Shown here in pieces: positions 22,273-33,428 of a DNA stretch of 64,000 nucleotides. Every line of letters starts with the position of its first letter. The stretch's first letter is position 1. A program made the position numbers and the translations under genes. The stretch comes from Smallanthus sonchifolius (Eukaryota; Streptophyta; Magnoliopsida; Asterales; Asteraceae). Location: NCBI GenBank assembly GCA_023525975.1, contig CM042029.1, positions 87,526,849-87,590,848 on the forward strand, given 5' to 3'. Under the pieces are notes generated by a model. The model saw only the letters and a program-made list of their open reading frames with translations. It searched no databases and had not been told where the DNA came from.

Positions 22273-22640
22273 CTAGGTTAGAAACCCCATGTATTACACG
22301 AGTTGAATAAATAAATATTATATTTAATAATAAATATTTACATATTATATATTTATAACATATTGCATAGTTTTTTAATACAAATTTTAGAGACGTCATA
22401 TAGTTATTTTTTGAAAATGTTTTATAAAAAGAATGAAATTAATGATTTCTAACAATGTTTTATGAACAAATCTATATTTTTTTAGATAAAAAAACGTTTT
22501 ATAAAAAAGAATTATATAAATTATTATTATTTAATAGGAGAGTGACGAAAAAAACAATTAAAGAAAGTTTGAGTATTTAATAGAAAAGAGAGTCGGGAAA
22601 ATTTGTGTCACCAAAACCTTTATTTATTATAGAGTATAGA
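22273..22640 (-). mobile_element. Small minus-strand Helitron, 368 bp
   Basis: The minus-strand 5' end TCTATACTCTATAATAAATA starts at 22640. The 3' end is CTAG (22276-22273) followed by T, preceded by CTCGTGTAATACATGGGG. It has no ORF. Copies in units B (50144-50511) and C (60058-60425). Confidence 0.78.
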
Positions 22641-23090
22641 TTTCTTAGCTAATTGTTTTGCCACTTCTATTATCTTGTTCTAATTTACCTACTTGATGCA
22701 ACTGGTTCTATAAATTCAGCAACATCTGGACTGGGCAATGCATAGCAAAAATAAATTCGAGCAACGTGATTCCCTCAAAGGATGAACAAGAAGGAAACTG
22801 AACAAATACAAGATAAATAGTAAAAACAGTTTGTTCATTGGCTGTCGCATCAGTTACTTGTTCAGAGGATAATTGTTTTAACAAATGTTTAAAGGAGTCG
22901 TCAAGGTTCTGCCTTGGTGCTCAAGGGGTGTCATTTAGTGGTTTTACTTGTTTAGATTGAATGTGCATACATTTAGTGGCTCGTCGCTTAATTTTTCGAC
23001 TAAATTTTTTTAAGAATATTTCTCTGAGGGTTGTCATCGTGCTACTGACTCATCCTCATCTTGATTTCATATTTAATGGTTGAATTTAGT
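22641..23090. other. Spacer with a possible exon-like piece
   Basis: Minus-strand 22700-22765 reads YALPSPDVAEFIEP without stops and looks exon-like, but I cannot assign it to a family. Nothing else is supported. Confidence 0.35.
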
Positions 23091-23365
23091 TAGAGGTGAA
23101 CAAAAAAACCGGAACCGGAACCGAAACCTTCCAAGGAACCGGAACCGGTTCTTCCCAAAAACCGGTTCTTGTGGAACCGAACCGGTTCTTGAAAAACCGG
23201 AACCGGGTACATAGGTTCCGGTTTTTCAACCAAGAACCGGTAAGAACCGAAACCGTTTAGAACCGGAACTGGTAAGAACCGGAACCGGTTCTTGAGAATA
23301 CCCGATGTTTAAAACATAGATAAATTATTTTACAGATTCGTGACGAGTACATGCTTAAACTTTTA
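23091..23365. mobile_element. hAT-like non-autonomous element, truncated at the unit boundary
   Basis: Left end TAGAGGTGAACAAA and multiple AACCGGAACCGG subterminal motifs, identical to the first 270 bases of the complete element at 60876-61562. The right part is replaced at 23366 by the start of the next array unit. Confidence 0.85.
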
Positions 23366-23374
23366 CCGAAACCG

Positions 23375-23640
23375 TTCCATCACCTTCACAACTAATTGCG
23401 GCGGGTATTTTGTACACATACATTTGGAATCCGACCTATTCCAACCAAAATAGCGAATGTGTTAGATACAATACCAAGTTGCATGCATTGAAGCTTTCCA
23501 TCACCTCCACAACTAATTGCAACGGGTATTTTATACACATACATTTGGAATCCGACCTATTCCCACCAAAATAGTGCCTGTGTTAGATACAACACCAAGT
23601 TGCATGCATTGAAGGTTTCCATCACCTCCACAACTAAAAC
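23375..23640. repeat. 121-bp tandem repeat, about 2.2 copies
   Basis: Copies begin at 23375, 23496 and 23617 (ttccatcacctccacaacta) with few mismatches. On the minus strand the units partly lack stops (GGDGKLQCMQLGIVSNT), so they may derive from an exon, but 121 is not a multiple of three and the product is unrecognised. The block opens every array unit. Confidence 0.85.
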
Positions 23641-24873
23641 AACAATTAGCTGCTTGATAGGACCAAATTATTTTATATGCCAAGAACACAGAGCTGGCAA
23701 AACCAAAATCAATCAAAATGGTAAACCCTTCAAAACTAAAAACTGAGAAATGCAACTAAGTTGACTGAAATACTTCCTGTCCAAAATTTTAAATACTATT
23801 ATCTGAAGTCTTACTTTTTTTATGAATAAAATGATTAATGATGCTGTATGTAATGTAAATTAACTTTGAGCTGCTTTTTGACCCAACTGACCCGTTAAAT
23901 TGGTAACTAAACTATACAACTAAGCAGACATAACATGTGTTACTGTCCCAAAATAAATAAATAAATAAAATAAAGTTTGCAATGTGCAATGAAACCATTT
24001 TCGAACAGAAATTAATCCTTACATGATGGATCAGAAGACGCATGCTTCCATGAAATCAGCCAGGGTAGATGTTTTCCTTCCTACAAATATCAAGATACAC
24101 ATGATGCTAGAATTCAATTTAAGACCTCACAGGATAAAGATTTTGTAAATGCACAGAATGATAATAACCTAAATATATGTACAAAATGGAATGAAGTTTG
24201 AGCCTGACCAAAAAGCCTTCGTCATTTCTTAACTCAATACCCATTCCACAAAAGCAATTCATATGCATTTGGTTCTTGCTGTTTGATTCACATGCCTTCA
24301 TGTAACTTGCAAAGCATCTTATCACCCACCGTAGAAGCATGTCAAACAAAAGAGGTGTTTGGAAACATGTTTTCAAAGAAATTATTGCAAGTCTGCAACA
24401 TGAGGAATCAATATCAAATAATTAGTTAATCAGCTGACTAAAGTTAGCTGGACACTTTTTTAAATAATCAATTTTCTCATAAATATTTCTTAGCTATTGA
24501 TCCAAATTAAGATACTTTGACCCTATATAACCAAAAAATCAAAATCCAAAAACCAGTTTTTGCCAAACACTCAAAAGAAACTGATTAAACCAACTTCAAG
24601 TCATTATTAGAGGTGGCAAGATGGATGAGTTGAAACGGCCCAGATTGACCCGCAACCATTTTGGTCCATTTTTATACCATTTTATTTAGAGTCACTAAAA
24701 AAACCTTTTGTTATGTGATTAAAGTCCCTAATCATTTTGAAAGACTACAATTTGACTTTTCTTATTCCAAAAAAGTTGTTGTGATTTAATCATTTTTAGT
24801 TGGTTTAATGACACATTTGGACAATTAAGAGAAAGAGAATACCCCATCTCTAATTAGCATTCATATAACCTAC
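23641..24873. other. Spacer left of the aldolase fragment
   Basis: No gene supported. At 24609 AGAGGTGGCAAGATGG resembles a hAT terminus, without a partner end. Exon-like minus-strand scraps (24020-24085) are not assignable. Confidence 0.4.
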
Positions 24874-25361
24874 CAGTTGTTATTCTTTGAGATGCAACTA
24901 CAGGAATATGAGGAAAAGGCTTCTTTAGTGTTGCTATATACCTAACACCACCAATTGCTGAAACAGGATATACCTATCATTAAAAAAAGGCTTCTTTATT
25001 ACATTTATGTTGTTACTTCTGATGGGGTCATCACACCAGGTATATATAGCAAGCCATCACTGTCTTGATCCAGAATGTCCTGCAAACGATTTACGTTATT
25101 AGAGAGAGTTATAAGATATAGTAAAAAACTAAAACCAAACAAAAGGGTGCCTATATGTAGACCATCTATCTGTACATTCACATTCACATTTGTATTGCAT
25201 TTGCATTTATATTGTTTAATTATACTTGAGGTATCTGAAAAAGATGGGAGCTTTCCGGAACTATAAACTATAAAATCTGAGTAGATAACTACTTATCGTG
25301 CCTTCACAACTGCAGGACTCATGATGAATTTTGCTCAAGCATTTTTGGCATTTTCGGCATC
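24874..25361 (-). pseudogene. KDPG/KHG-type aldolase gene fragment (three exons)
   Basis: Minus-strand exons at 25361-25302 (AKFIMSPAVVK, with an in-frame TGA just before it), 25079-25017 (exactly 21 codons, LLYIPGVMTPSE) and 24973-24874 (YPVSAIGGVRYI and LKKPFPHIPVVASQ). These are consecutive parts of plant proteins related to 2-keto-3-deoxy-6-phosphogluconate / 4-hydroxy-2-oxoglutarate aldolase. AG acceptors precede all three; the donor after the first is GC. The N-terminal third, the segment between the second and third pieces (usually AYxAGAKIVK-like) and the C-terminus are missing. It is a dead fragment. Confidence 0.75.
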
Positions 25362-26105
25362 CTAAATATTTAAAACAGTGCCAACCTAACAATCATAAAA
25401 TCAGAGTTTAACATACCAAATCAAGCAATTTCAAAGTAATTACAAACAAAAGTTAAATTGAGTACACACTTGACAGAGATGTCCCCTAATATATGAACTC
25501 TGCAACGCTAAATTATCGTTAACCTAAAAAGACAAAACCCGTTTCTGCAGCGCTAAAACATATGAACCAAGACATGAACAGCAAATTAAAAAGCAATTTC
25601 CATTAGCCGAAACTGTAGAATACGAAAAGTAATATGAATGTGAATAATACGCAGAAGCATATTGCCTATTGAAAGTAGCCTATTTTACTCAAAATGATAT
25701 TGTAATTTTTAATTCAAAAGGAAGAGTAAGTTTAAACAAGCAACTCCAAAAGCTAATGAAAACAAACTATAAGCTTTCATAAGCAAAAACATGTTCTTGT
25801 CTGTGCAATTTTTCTCTATCATCTTTTCTTTCTTACTTACTAATTAAGTGACAGAAGCAGCCTCCTTATCTGATAATCTTCTGACCAAAAAAGAAAAAAT
25901 CAAAATGAGAGGAAATTAACACATTTACAACAAAGTAACAACTACAAACAACATGGTATCCATAGTCCAATAATTAGCATTTGAAAACTGAGCAATGTAT
26001 CAACATGCTTATGATTCTAAAATCAAACTGAACCAACGAACAAACATTAATGCTGATGATATAAAACAGCTACACAAACAACAATTCACGAAGTATAATC
26101 TTTAC
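25362..26105. other. Spacer between aldolase and CURT1 fragments
   Basis: AT-rich, intron-like sequence. No exon recognised. Confidence 0.5.
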
Positions 26106-26185
26106 CTTTTGCTTTAGATCATTGAACAACTCATCTGTATCAATGGAGGATGATGCACCTTCTGATGCCTTGACATGGAACAGAG
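26106..26185 (-). pseudogene. CURT1: CURT1-type thylakoid protein exon fragment
   Basis: An 80-nt minus-strand exon with AG acceptor (26187-26186) and GT donor (26105-26104) reads ALFHVKAS, then SSSIDTDELFNDLKQK. It matches the segment at the start of the mature CURVATURE THYLAKOID 1 proteins, just before the conserved WD..ENK and the two membrane helices. None of those downstream parts follow; the next recognisable exons belong to an aldolase. A possible upstream exon (27070-26960, starting MCRSPLAATYP) is not recognised. I read it as an isolated captured or degenerated exon. Confidence 0.65.
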
Positions 26186-27481
26186 CTGACCTCCTTTACT
26201 ATGCCACCTTTTTTTATGCTTCAAACAATACAATAACCGCAAGGATTTCACAGTATTGATTGGAATCCTTAAAACTTGAAATATAAAACAATACCCTTCT
26301 AAAGAACCTCCAGCAAATACAAGTTACATAGAGGAATTGTCTCAACCTTTACAAAAGCAAAACAACCAAAATTTTTCAACCTATTTTCAAGAGTGAGGCT
26401 TTTAAGTTTTAAACCACTTTAGTTGTTTTCTTTTTCAAACCGAACCTAATGGGAAATGGGTAATTTTTAACCATGTGAGACCATAAACGGGTATACCTGT
26501 GGACTTGATAATGTGTAACAGGTACGTAACGGGTATAAGAGAGTATGCAACCACGTATGAGACATAGTTTTATAATCGGATATAAGACTTGGAATACTAA
26601 AACTTGTCACATACCCGACCCATTGCCATCCGTAGAAGAACACCATGGTGCCCAACAACAGACAACAGTGAATAAATTGTAAAAAATGTTAAATGCATAA
26701 AGACCATTGTACTTGCACTTTTCATAAAAAATGCTGATTCTTTTCCTTTTCAATTTTTCATAACAACAACAATATTTCTAAACCCAAAAACCAAGTCCAC
26801 TGGTCAGAAGAAACATAATATTTTGACACTGAAATTTTTATTCCAATAGAGGAGCTACCTTCCCAAATGTTATCTCTGGCCACAATTCATATGCTAATCA
26901 AGGGTGATTTCAATGAAAGTATGATTTTAGCAATGAAAATATATGATTGAAGCACCTACTTGTTTGTACTTCCCAAAAGTCTTCATCTGCTTTCATGTTT
27001 GTAACAAGAGAAGCCCCGTTAGAACGAAGAAGAAATAAGGGATAGGTGGCAGCAAGGGGTGAACGACACATGCCGCCACATCCCTCAAAAACCCTGGCTT
27101 TAGATTTCCGGCCACCACACCACTGCTACATAGTCGTCGTCCTCAGGAGCCAAGGAATACAGAGAGAAAGAGAAATTGAGAGAGGAAAAGAAAAAGTGGG
27201 TGATTAAGAGCAATGAAGAGGCCGACGGGAAGATGAAAGGCCCCGTCTCCGGCGTTTCTCCGGAGTTAAAAAATGCGTCTTATTTTTTTTGGGTGAAAAG
27301 ACAATGTTATCCCTCCGTTATATATCTAAATATATGGATGAAATGGTAATTAATAGGGTTTAATTATGAAGAGGGGTTAAAAGATAATTGTATACTTATA
27401 TTGCATTGACAGTGTGTACACTATATAACAAAAAATGTACAAGGTGATTTAATTTTTTTAAGAAATTACATGTACATCCTT
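26186..27481. other. Spacer with possible hAT-type relic and leader-like region
   Basis: 26440-26640 has ACGGGTATACCTG and, on the minus strand, GGATGGCAATGGGTCGGGTA, a common terminus of plant hAT-like elements; the other end is unclear. 26960-27270 is GC-richer and on the minus strand resembles a 5'UTR plus short first exon. Neither is firm. Confidence 0.35.
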
Positions 27482-27504
27482 CTTATACCTATTAGTAGTA
27501 TAGA
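27482..27504 (-). mobile_element. Helitron 5' terminus, minus strand
   Basis: Minus strand from 27504 reads TCTATACTACTAATAGG, a Helitron-type start. The aldolase and CURT1 fragments lie downstream in the same orientation, but no matching 3' end is found before the unit boundary at 23366. Unit B copy: 55353-55375. Confidence 0.45.
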
Positions 27505-27506
27505 TA

Positions 27507-28227
27507 TAGAATTTTGTTGAAAAACGAGTACCGATACCGATACCGATACCGAAATTACAGAATCGGTACCTGTACCGGTATTTTGGTACCCGGTACCCGT
27601 TTGGTACCCGAATATAAATTACATTTTTTTGCTAGCAAGAAAAACCATAAAAACTATCAAACCCTCACAAAAAAAGACTTACTTGAGTAATAGACGCCAT
27701 GGAGATGGAGATGAAGATGAAGACGGTCGTTCGGTTGGTGGTGATGATGGTAGACGGTGACTGGTGGTGATGAACTGATGATGGGTAGACGGCGGTGACC
27801 GGACAGTGGGTGATGAACTGATGATGGTAGACGACTTCTGTTTTTTTTTGTGTTTCATTGTGAATGCCTGATCGATAATAAGGTTAGGAGGTAAGGGAGA
27901 ATTTAGGGTTGGTGATGGGGTCTTGTTGGGGAATGGGATGACGGTTCGTATAATCAGGGAGGAGTGCTTTTTGAAAATTGAAATTTGATATATTATATGA
28001 TGTATTAAACTAGGGATAAGCTTTAATAATTAAACCATAAAAAAGACTCTTCATATTTCGGTAATTTCGGGACAAAGGGGTATTTTTCGGTAAAGTACAG
28101 GTACCGGTACCGACCAGTACCGATACCGAAATCAGAGAAAATCAAGTCCCGGTACCGGTACCCGTTTTGGTTTTTCGGTACCGGTTCGGTACGGTACGAG
28201 TATTGGGTACCAAAAGCTCATCCTTAG
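27507..28227. mobile_element. hAT-like element with GGTACCGGTACC subterminal repeats
   Basis: Both ends carry clustered accgatacc/ggtaccggtacc motifs (27526-27610 and 28098-28215). The right end read inward is CTAAGGATGAGCTTTTGGTA, a typical plant hAT start; the left end is decayed. The centre has GATGATGGTAGACGG-type tandem motifs (27715-27835), probably of genic origin but unrecognised. No transposase. Unit B copy: 55378-56098. Confidence 0.55.
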
Positions 28228-28349
28228 TTATAAATAAGAGTTAGAAAGTAATTATACTTATTTTAGGCTTTATGAATGTGTATCTCATACAATAACAATG
28301 GTACAAGGTATCTTAAATTTTTTGTAAAATTACATTGTTATCCTCCTAA

Positions 28350-28783
28350 TCTATACTATATAATAAATAAATGTTTTTTAACGCCACATGTCGCCTCCAT
28401 ATTCATTCTCATCATTTTTTTCCCGCCTCTCTCTCTTATTTAATGCATTTCTATACTTACTAATAATATATATTTAAAGAAAAATATTAATTATACTAAT
28501 AAAAATATTTATTTTAAATTATCTCTTATTATAAAAAACTTTGAAATTTAATTATGTAACTTCTATTTCCAATCAAATAGTAAATGAAACTCAAATTATA
28601 TTAAATAGTAATTAAATTATTTTTGAAACCCAATTATATATCAATTTTTACATATTTTGAATTTGTTTTCAATCTTAAGTATACGTAATATATTTTTACA
28701 GTTGTAAAATATATACATAAAAATTAAAAAAAAGTTTATATTGATATTTTTCACCCCGTGTGTAGACACGAGATCTAAACTAG
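28350..28783 (+). mobile_element. Small Helitron, 434 bp, nested in a Helitron end
   Basis: It starts TCTATACTATATAATAAATA after A and ends AAACTAG before T, with palindrome CCGTGTGTAGACACG near the 3' end. It interrupts a minus-strand Helitron-type start (TCTATACTACTATATAATAG from 28806), which resembles the end at 27504. Unit B copy: 56221-56654. Confidence 0.75.
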
Positions 28784-29060
28784 TCCCTATTATATAGTAG
28801 TATAGATATAGATATTTAATAAATAGAGAATGAGTTGGGGTCTACCTACAAAATGTACAAATCTACAATAACTCTTTTTTCTTTATTTGTTTGAGTACTA
28901 CAAATTAAATTAAATTATATGTAACATAATTTTCTTTCTTAACCAAATGCTCACGTATATATATACACGTACACACATTTGTGATGTACTAGAAAAGTTA
29001 ACGATAAAGTGGCGTTCGCTTATTTTGAAAGTTCTCTACATTTTTTTCTCGATACTTCAA

Positions 29061-29200
29061 TTCACATGGACGGATAGGGACATCGATTGTTTGTTATTTT
29101 CTCGAATTCATATGGACTGATAGGGACATTCATCGTTTGTTTTTATTCTTGGATTCATATGGACCAATAGGGACATTGATTGTTCATTATATATTTTTCA
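29061..29200. repeat. 46-47-bp minisatellite, three copies
   Basis: Units begin ttcacatggacggatagggac (29061), ttcatatggactgataggg (29107) and ttcatatggaccaataggg (29154). Copies in unit C at 56932-57071; base 1 of the window lies in the third unit of copy A. Confidence 0.85.
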
Positions 29201-29277
29201 AATTAGAGTGAAGTACATTGATACTTATGTGGTTTATCAAAATTTTAGATTTGGTTCATAACTTTTTAAAAGTACTT

Positions 29278-29466
29278 AAATTGGTCCATATGATTTGCAC
29301 TTTATAATATATTTAGTCACCAACCAACAAATCTAAAAGTTTTAAAAGGTTCAAGTTAAAGACTAAATGCATTACAAAGTGCAAACCACATGGACCATAC
29401 ATGTATTTTTGACAAAATTTGGTGACTAAATATGTTACAAAGTGCAAACCCAATGAACCATGTATG
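29278..29466. mobile_element. Foldback element, unit B
   Basis: Same element as 112-300. This copy is closer to unit C (57149-57337) than to unit A. Confidence 0.6.
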
Positions 29467-29862
29467 TAGTTTAGTGTTCAAATTATCTAATCTAATCTAA
29501 ACTACAAAAGGCATATTGCTAACATGTTATGCATTATGTACAACTCCTTAATGCATAACTTGATGGCAAAATGGTAATTTGATTAAACTTTGACCCCTTT
29601 AAACATCTTCTTTACTTTTATATTTCTCAACTTTATCTTCACAAACACTCTGTCATTCTCTAACATAAGAATTTTGTTAATTTTTTATTTTCTTTTTAGA
29701 AAAATCAATTCTTAGATTTTTATATTTACTTTTTCACTTTAGAAGTTTCTAGGCCGATTTTTTCAGTTTAGTTTTTCCCTAAAGGCTATAATGATAAAAA
29801 TAAATATAAGAAAATTTTAATAATTTTTATTGTATTTTGTATTGAATAATAATCATGACTAA

Positions 29863-30269
29863 TCTATACTATATAATAAATAAATGTTTTACAATGTCAC
29901 ATGTCGTCTTCATATTAATTTATATGCATTTTTTTCCGTCTCTTTCTCTTAATAAATATACTTTCATATTTTCAATAGTAATATATCTTTAAACAAATTA
30001 TTAATTATATTAATAAAAAATATTTACTTTAAATTATCTTATATTATACGAAGTTTTGAAAGTCAAATTACATTGAATAGTATTTGATATATTTTTGAAA
30101 CTCAATTATATATTAATTTTTACATTTTTTTTATTTTGTTTTCTATTGTTAATATATGTAATACATTTTTCCACCTATAAGATATATATGTATATATATT
30201 TATATAAAGATTTAACATTTTTATATATTAGTATTTTTCACCCGGTGTAGTACACATGTTTTAAGCTAG
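29863..30269 (+). mobile_element. Small Helitron, unit B
   Basis: Copy of 697-1103 with the same TC...CTAG ends. In unit C only the first ~160 bases remain (57734-57894) because the big deletion starts inside it. Confidence 0.78.
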
Positions 30270-30339
30270 TAGTCTAATATAAGAAATTGTAACAGTCTAA
30301 TATATATATATTTTATAAATCAATTGTCTTTTATTATAA

Positions 30340-32434
30340 TGTCAGGTCCCAAACCCGGGAGGCCTCACGTATTGGATTTACTCATCAACACATAACACTT
30401 AAACATAAGAAATTCACTAACACGGCGGAAACGATTTAAAAGTTCAACATACGCAGCGGAAACATAACATGTCTAAACGTAACTTGACAATTACAATTGA
30501 AACTTGTCTTAACAACATAATCAAAAGAAACATAAACGGGATGCCAGATGCTGAATCTTCGGGTAACTCTTCTTGTCAAGCCAAGCATCCGTTTCCATCT
30601 ACTGTCACCTACACTTAACTGATGTGCATACTAAAAATCAGCAACGCTAAATGTTTACTTTAAATCAATCATATAAAAGATTTACTAATACACACGTACT
30701 GCCCTTAAGGCAAAAACTCTACATACTTTACTTTTCAAATTAATTTAAAACATATAATAAACCGTCAATTCCTTTACAATGTACCGCCCTCATGGCTCAC
30801 GTCCATGAACCGACAAGTACCTGGTCAATGCCCCCATGGCCAACGGCCATGAATCGACAATACCGCTTATCCGTCAATTCTCTTGTCACTATTATACCGC
30901 CCCCATGGCTCACGTCCATGAACCGACGAGTACCTGGTCAATGCCCCCATGGCTCACATCCATGAACCGACACTACCGCTTAACGCTAAGGGGAGGTTGC
31001 GTGGACCTCCCGAGAAACCGCCGTCACTCATCCCATTTGTACAACCGTTAATGAACCATAAAGGTTCTTACTAATGAGTAGAACCCATAACTGACATATT
31101 GTACATGTAACATCTGTCCCAAGGACCTTTACAGATGGTACACATTCCCGTAGGAAATCTATTCAAAAACTTTCTTTAAGTTGGTCATAACTTTTAACAT
31201 ATATTATGCATTTGTTTATGTATATGAAAGTATAGTAAACGCTTCCATAAATACCTTTACTCTTACCGAAATATAGCTTTACACATATATCTTGCCTTTG
31301 TTTACGTATATGAAAATATAGTAAACGCTTGCCAAAATTATATGTCTTTACCTTACTGAAACATGGTTTGAATAAATATTATGCCTTTGTTTATGTATAT
31401 ATCAAAAATAGTAAACACTTGTCATAAATAGATATTTATTCTTATCAAAGCGTACATTTGCCTCTTTTAAACTTTACACTAAAACATAGCTTTCACTTTG
31501 TTTATTAACATATAAAATATAATAAACACTTAACACTAAGTATACACACCACCCCTAAAGTAGGCAAAAAGAGGATTAGAACTCACCTGACTTTCTTAGC
31601 TACTCTTCTTAAGGCTCACGATCTGTATGAGTAGTCATAAACGAAACGTGTTAACACCATGTCATATTAAAACTATCAGTCCGAAATCTACTAGTCAAAA
31701 ACTCTGCTTGACCGAAATCTATTTCGGTCGAAAAGTCTTGTCCGAAAATCATTTCGCCCGAAATGTCTTGTCCGAAAATCATTTCGCCCGAAATGTCTTT
31801 CATCCAAAGACGTTCCTCCGAAATCTGATCCGTCTGAAATCTCTTTTCGACCGAAATATCTTTTCGATCGAAATCTCACACTTTGTCAGAAATAATTTTC
31901 GGTTCATTCATCGAATTTTCGGACGATTCATCTGATCTAAGCTAGATTCTTCGTTTTTGATCCAAAATCTCAACTTTTTACGTCCAAACTGTTATAATCT
32001 TATCCATGAAGCTGAATTTATGGTTTCTATTCAAAAACACACGTAAAAATATAATCTTTTTAAAGAAAACTTATTGAAACCTTAAAACCCATTTTAAACA
32101 AAAACTAATATCTGAATGAGTTTTGTTACCTGGTTGTGCTTAATTCTTCGGAGAAGCTTCAAACAAATGTCGGAGAAGAAGGTTGGGCCGATCTTTGGTC
32201 AAACCGCCACTGTCTCTCTCTCTCTCTCTACACGTTTCTCTCTCTAGAATGATGATGAAGATAAAATGGAAAATGAGGAAAAGAATGGAGGGTTAGGGTC
32301 TTAAGGCCCACCCTCACCTCCAGCTCGGCCCACCTAGCGACTCAGCCCGAGGCCCGGTCCATCTCGTTTCTTCTCCTTTATTTCCATGTAAATCCCGTGC
32401 TCGTTCTATCGCTTTCGAAATACGGGATGTTACA
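30340..32434 (-). mobile_element. Solo LTR, unit B
   Basis: Copy of 1190-3290 with the same TATAA duplication (30335-30339, 32435-32439). It differs by several SNPs and by rearranged CCGAAAT-type short repeats around 31700-31910 (one unit lost, one duplicated). Confidence 0.82.
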
Positions 32435-32897
32435 TATAACAAAGCTAATTGGTTTCTTTTTATTTTTCTTATACATTCTTAAAAAAAATTTGTTTTATAA
32501 AGTTTGGAATTTACCATCAACGTGCTCATTTTTATGGGTGTTTCAATGTTCGTTTTTTCTCAGGGTAAACATTTTTAACTACTTTTTGACCGTTTAGTTT
32601 TTTTTTTCTTTTTGGCATAAAGTTTTATTTTTATTTTTTTAAATTTTTTTTTTACTTACCTAAATCATTTTAAGTTTTTATACGGTTTGATCTTTTCGTT
32701 AAATATTTATTTTTGAGTTCATTAGATAGTTTTCTAAATGTCTTAAACTTTTTTATACGTCCATTTTTCGTTATTTAAGAATATACAGTTGTGTAGTTAC
32801 TATGTTTATATGTGTTTCGATGTGTTCAGCGGTTTAGTATGACGTGACAACAAGTGTGTTTGTGGCAACGTTTCAACGTCATATTTTCAAGGTTCTA

Positions 32898-32922
32898 CGC
32901 CCCCGCGGGGTATTAATACTAG
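32898..32922 (+). mobile_element. Helitron 3' terminus, unit B
   Basis: Copy of 3754-3778, unchanged hairpin and CTAG end. Confidence 0.6.
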
Positions 32923-33083
32923 TTTATATACAATGAATACGTATCAAATCTTTTCACTACCAAGTACCAACTCTTAACATTATTGGGTCATTTAGCTTTG
33001 TTTTAATAACGGGTCAAGCCCAAGTAAGAGTGCGTATGTTGGCTATATGAGCCTATACACATGTGTCTTTAATTGTTGGTAGA

Positions 33084-33244
33084 AGAGGTGCAAAGTTTAA
33101 ATATCCGGAACCGGTTCTTGAATATCCGGAACCGGGTATATAGGGTATGGGCTTTCAACCAAGAATCGGACCCGAAACCGGAACCGGTTCCTTCTAATAC
33201 CCGATTTTCCGGAACCGATCATACCCGAAACCGGTAATCATAGA
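33084..33244. mobile_element. hAT-like relic, unit B
   Basis: Copy of 3943-4082 with an added repeat unit (ccggttcttgaatatccggaa). The longer form may be ancestral. Confidence 0.5.
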
Positions 33245-33428
33245 TAAATTAATAAACCTGTATTAATCTCATATCATATATATAGTGACTTATTCTACCA
33301 ACTACAGGTGCACATTTTGGGTATTATTCGTGTTTAATTTATACTTTAAAAACTAATTTTATTTGAATTTCTTTTTTATATTATTTTACAAAAATGTTTG
33401 AACATTTAATATAACCAAAGATATGAAT

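Larger units (their letters stand above)
1..23365. repeat. Tandem-array unit A (right part of a ~29-kb unit)
   Basis: Bases 1-6857 match 29158-36045 and bases 8174-23365 match 36046-51236 nearly base for base, in the same orientation and order. The unit starts upstream of the window: base 1 corresponds to 29158 and 57029, inside a minisatellite. Offsets to unit B are about 29,150-29,190 before base 6857 and 27,871-27,875 after base 8174, because B lacks 1,316 bp that A keeps. Visible mismatches and small indels are much more common in the left 6 kb than to the right of 11 kb. Confidence 0.97.

Noticed and set aside
26467..26658. Minus-strand 63-codon frame (copy at 54338)
   Set aside because: It overlaps a probable hAT-like relic and has no protein character.
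22273..27504. One large Helitron from 27504 to 22273 carrying the aldolase and CURT1 fragments
   Set aside because: The end at 22273 pairs with its own 5' end at 22640, and the array breakpoint at 23366 lies between, so a single element cannot be supported.
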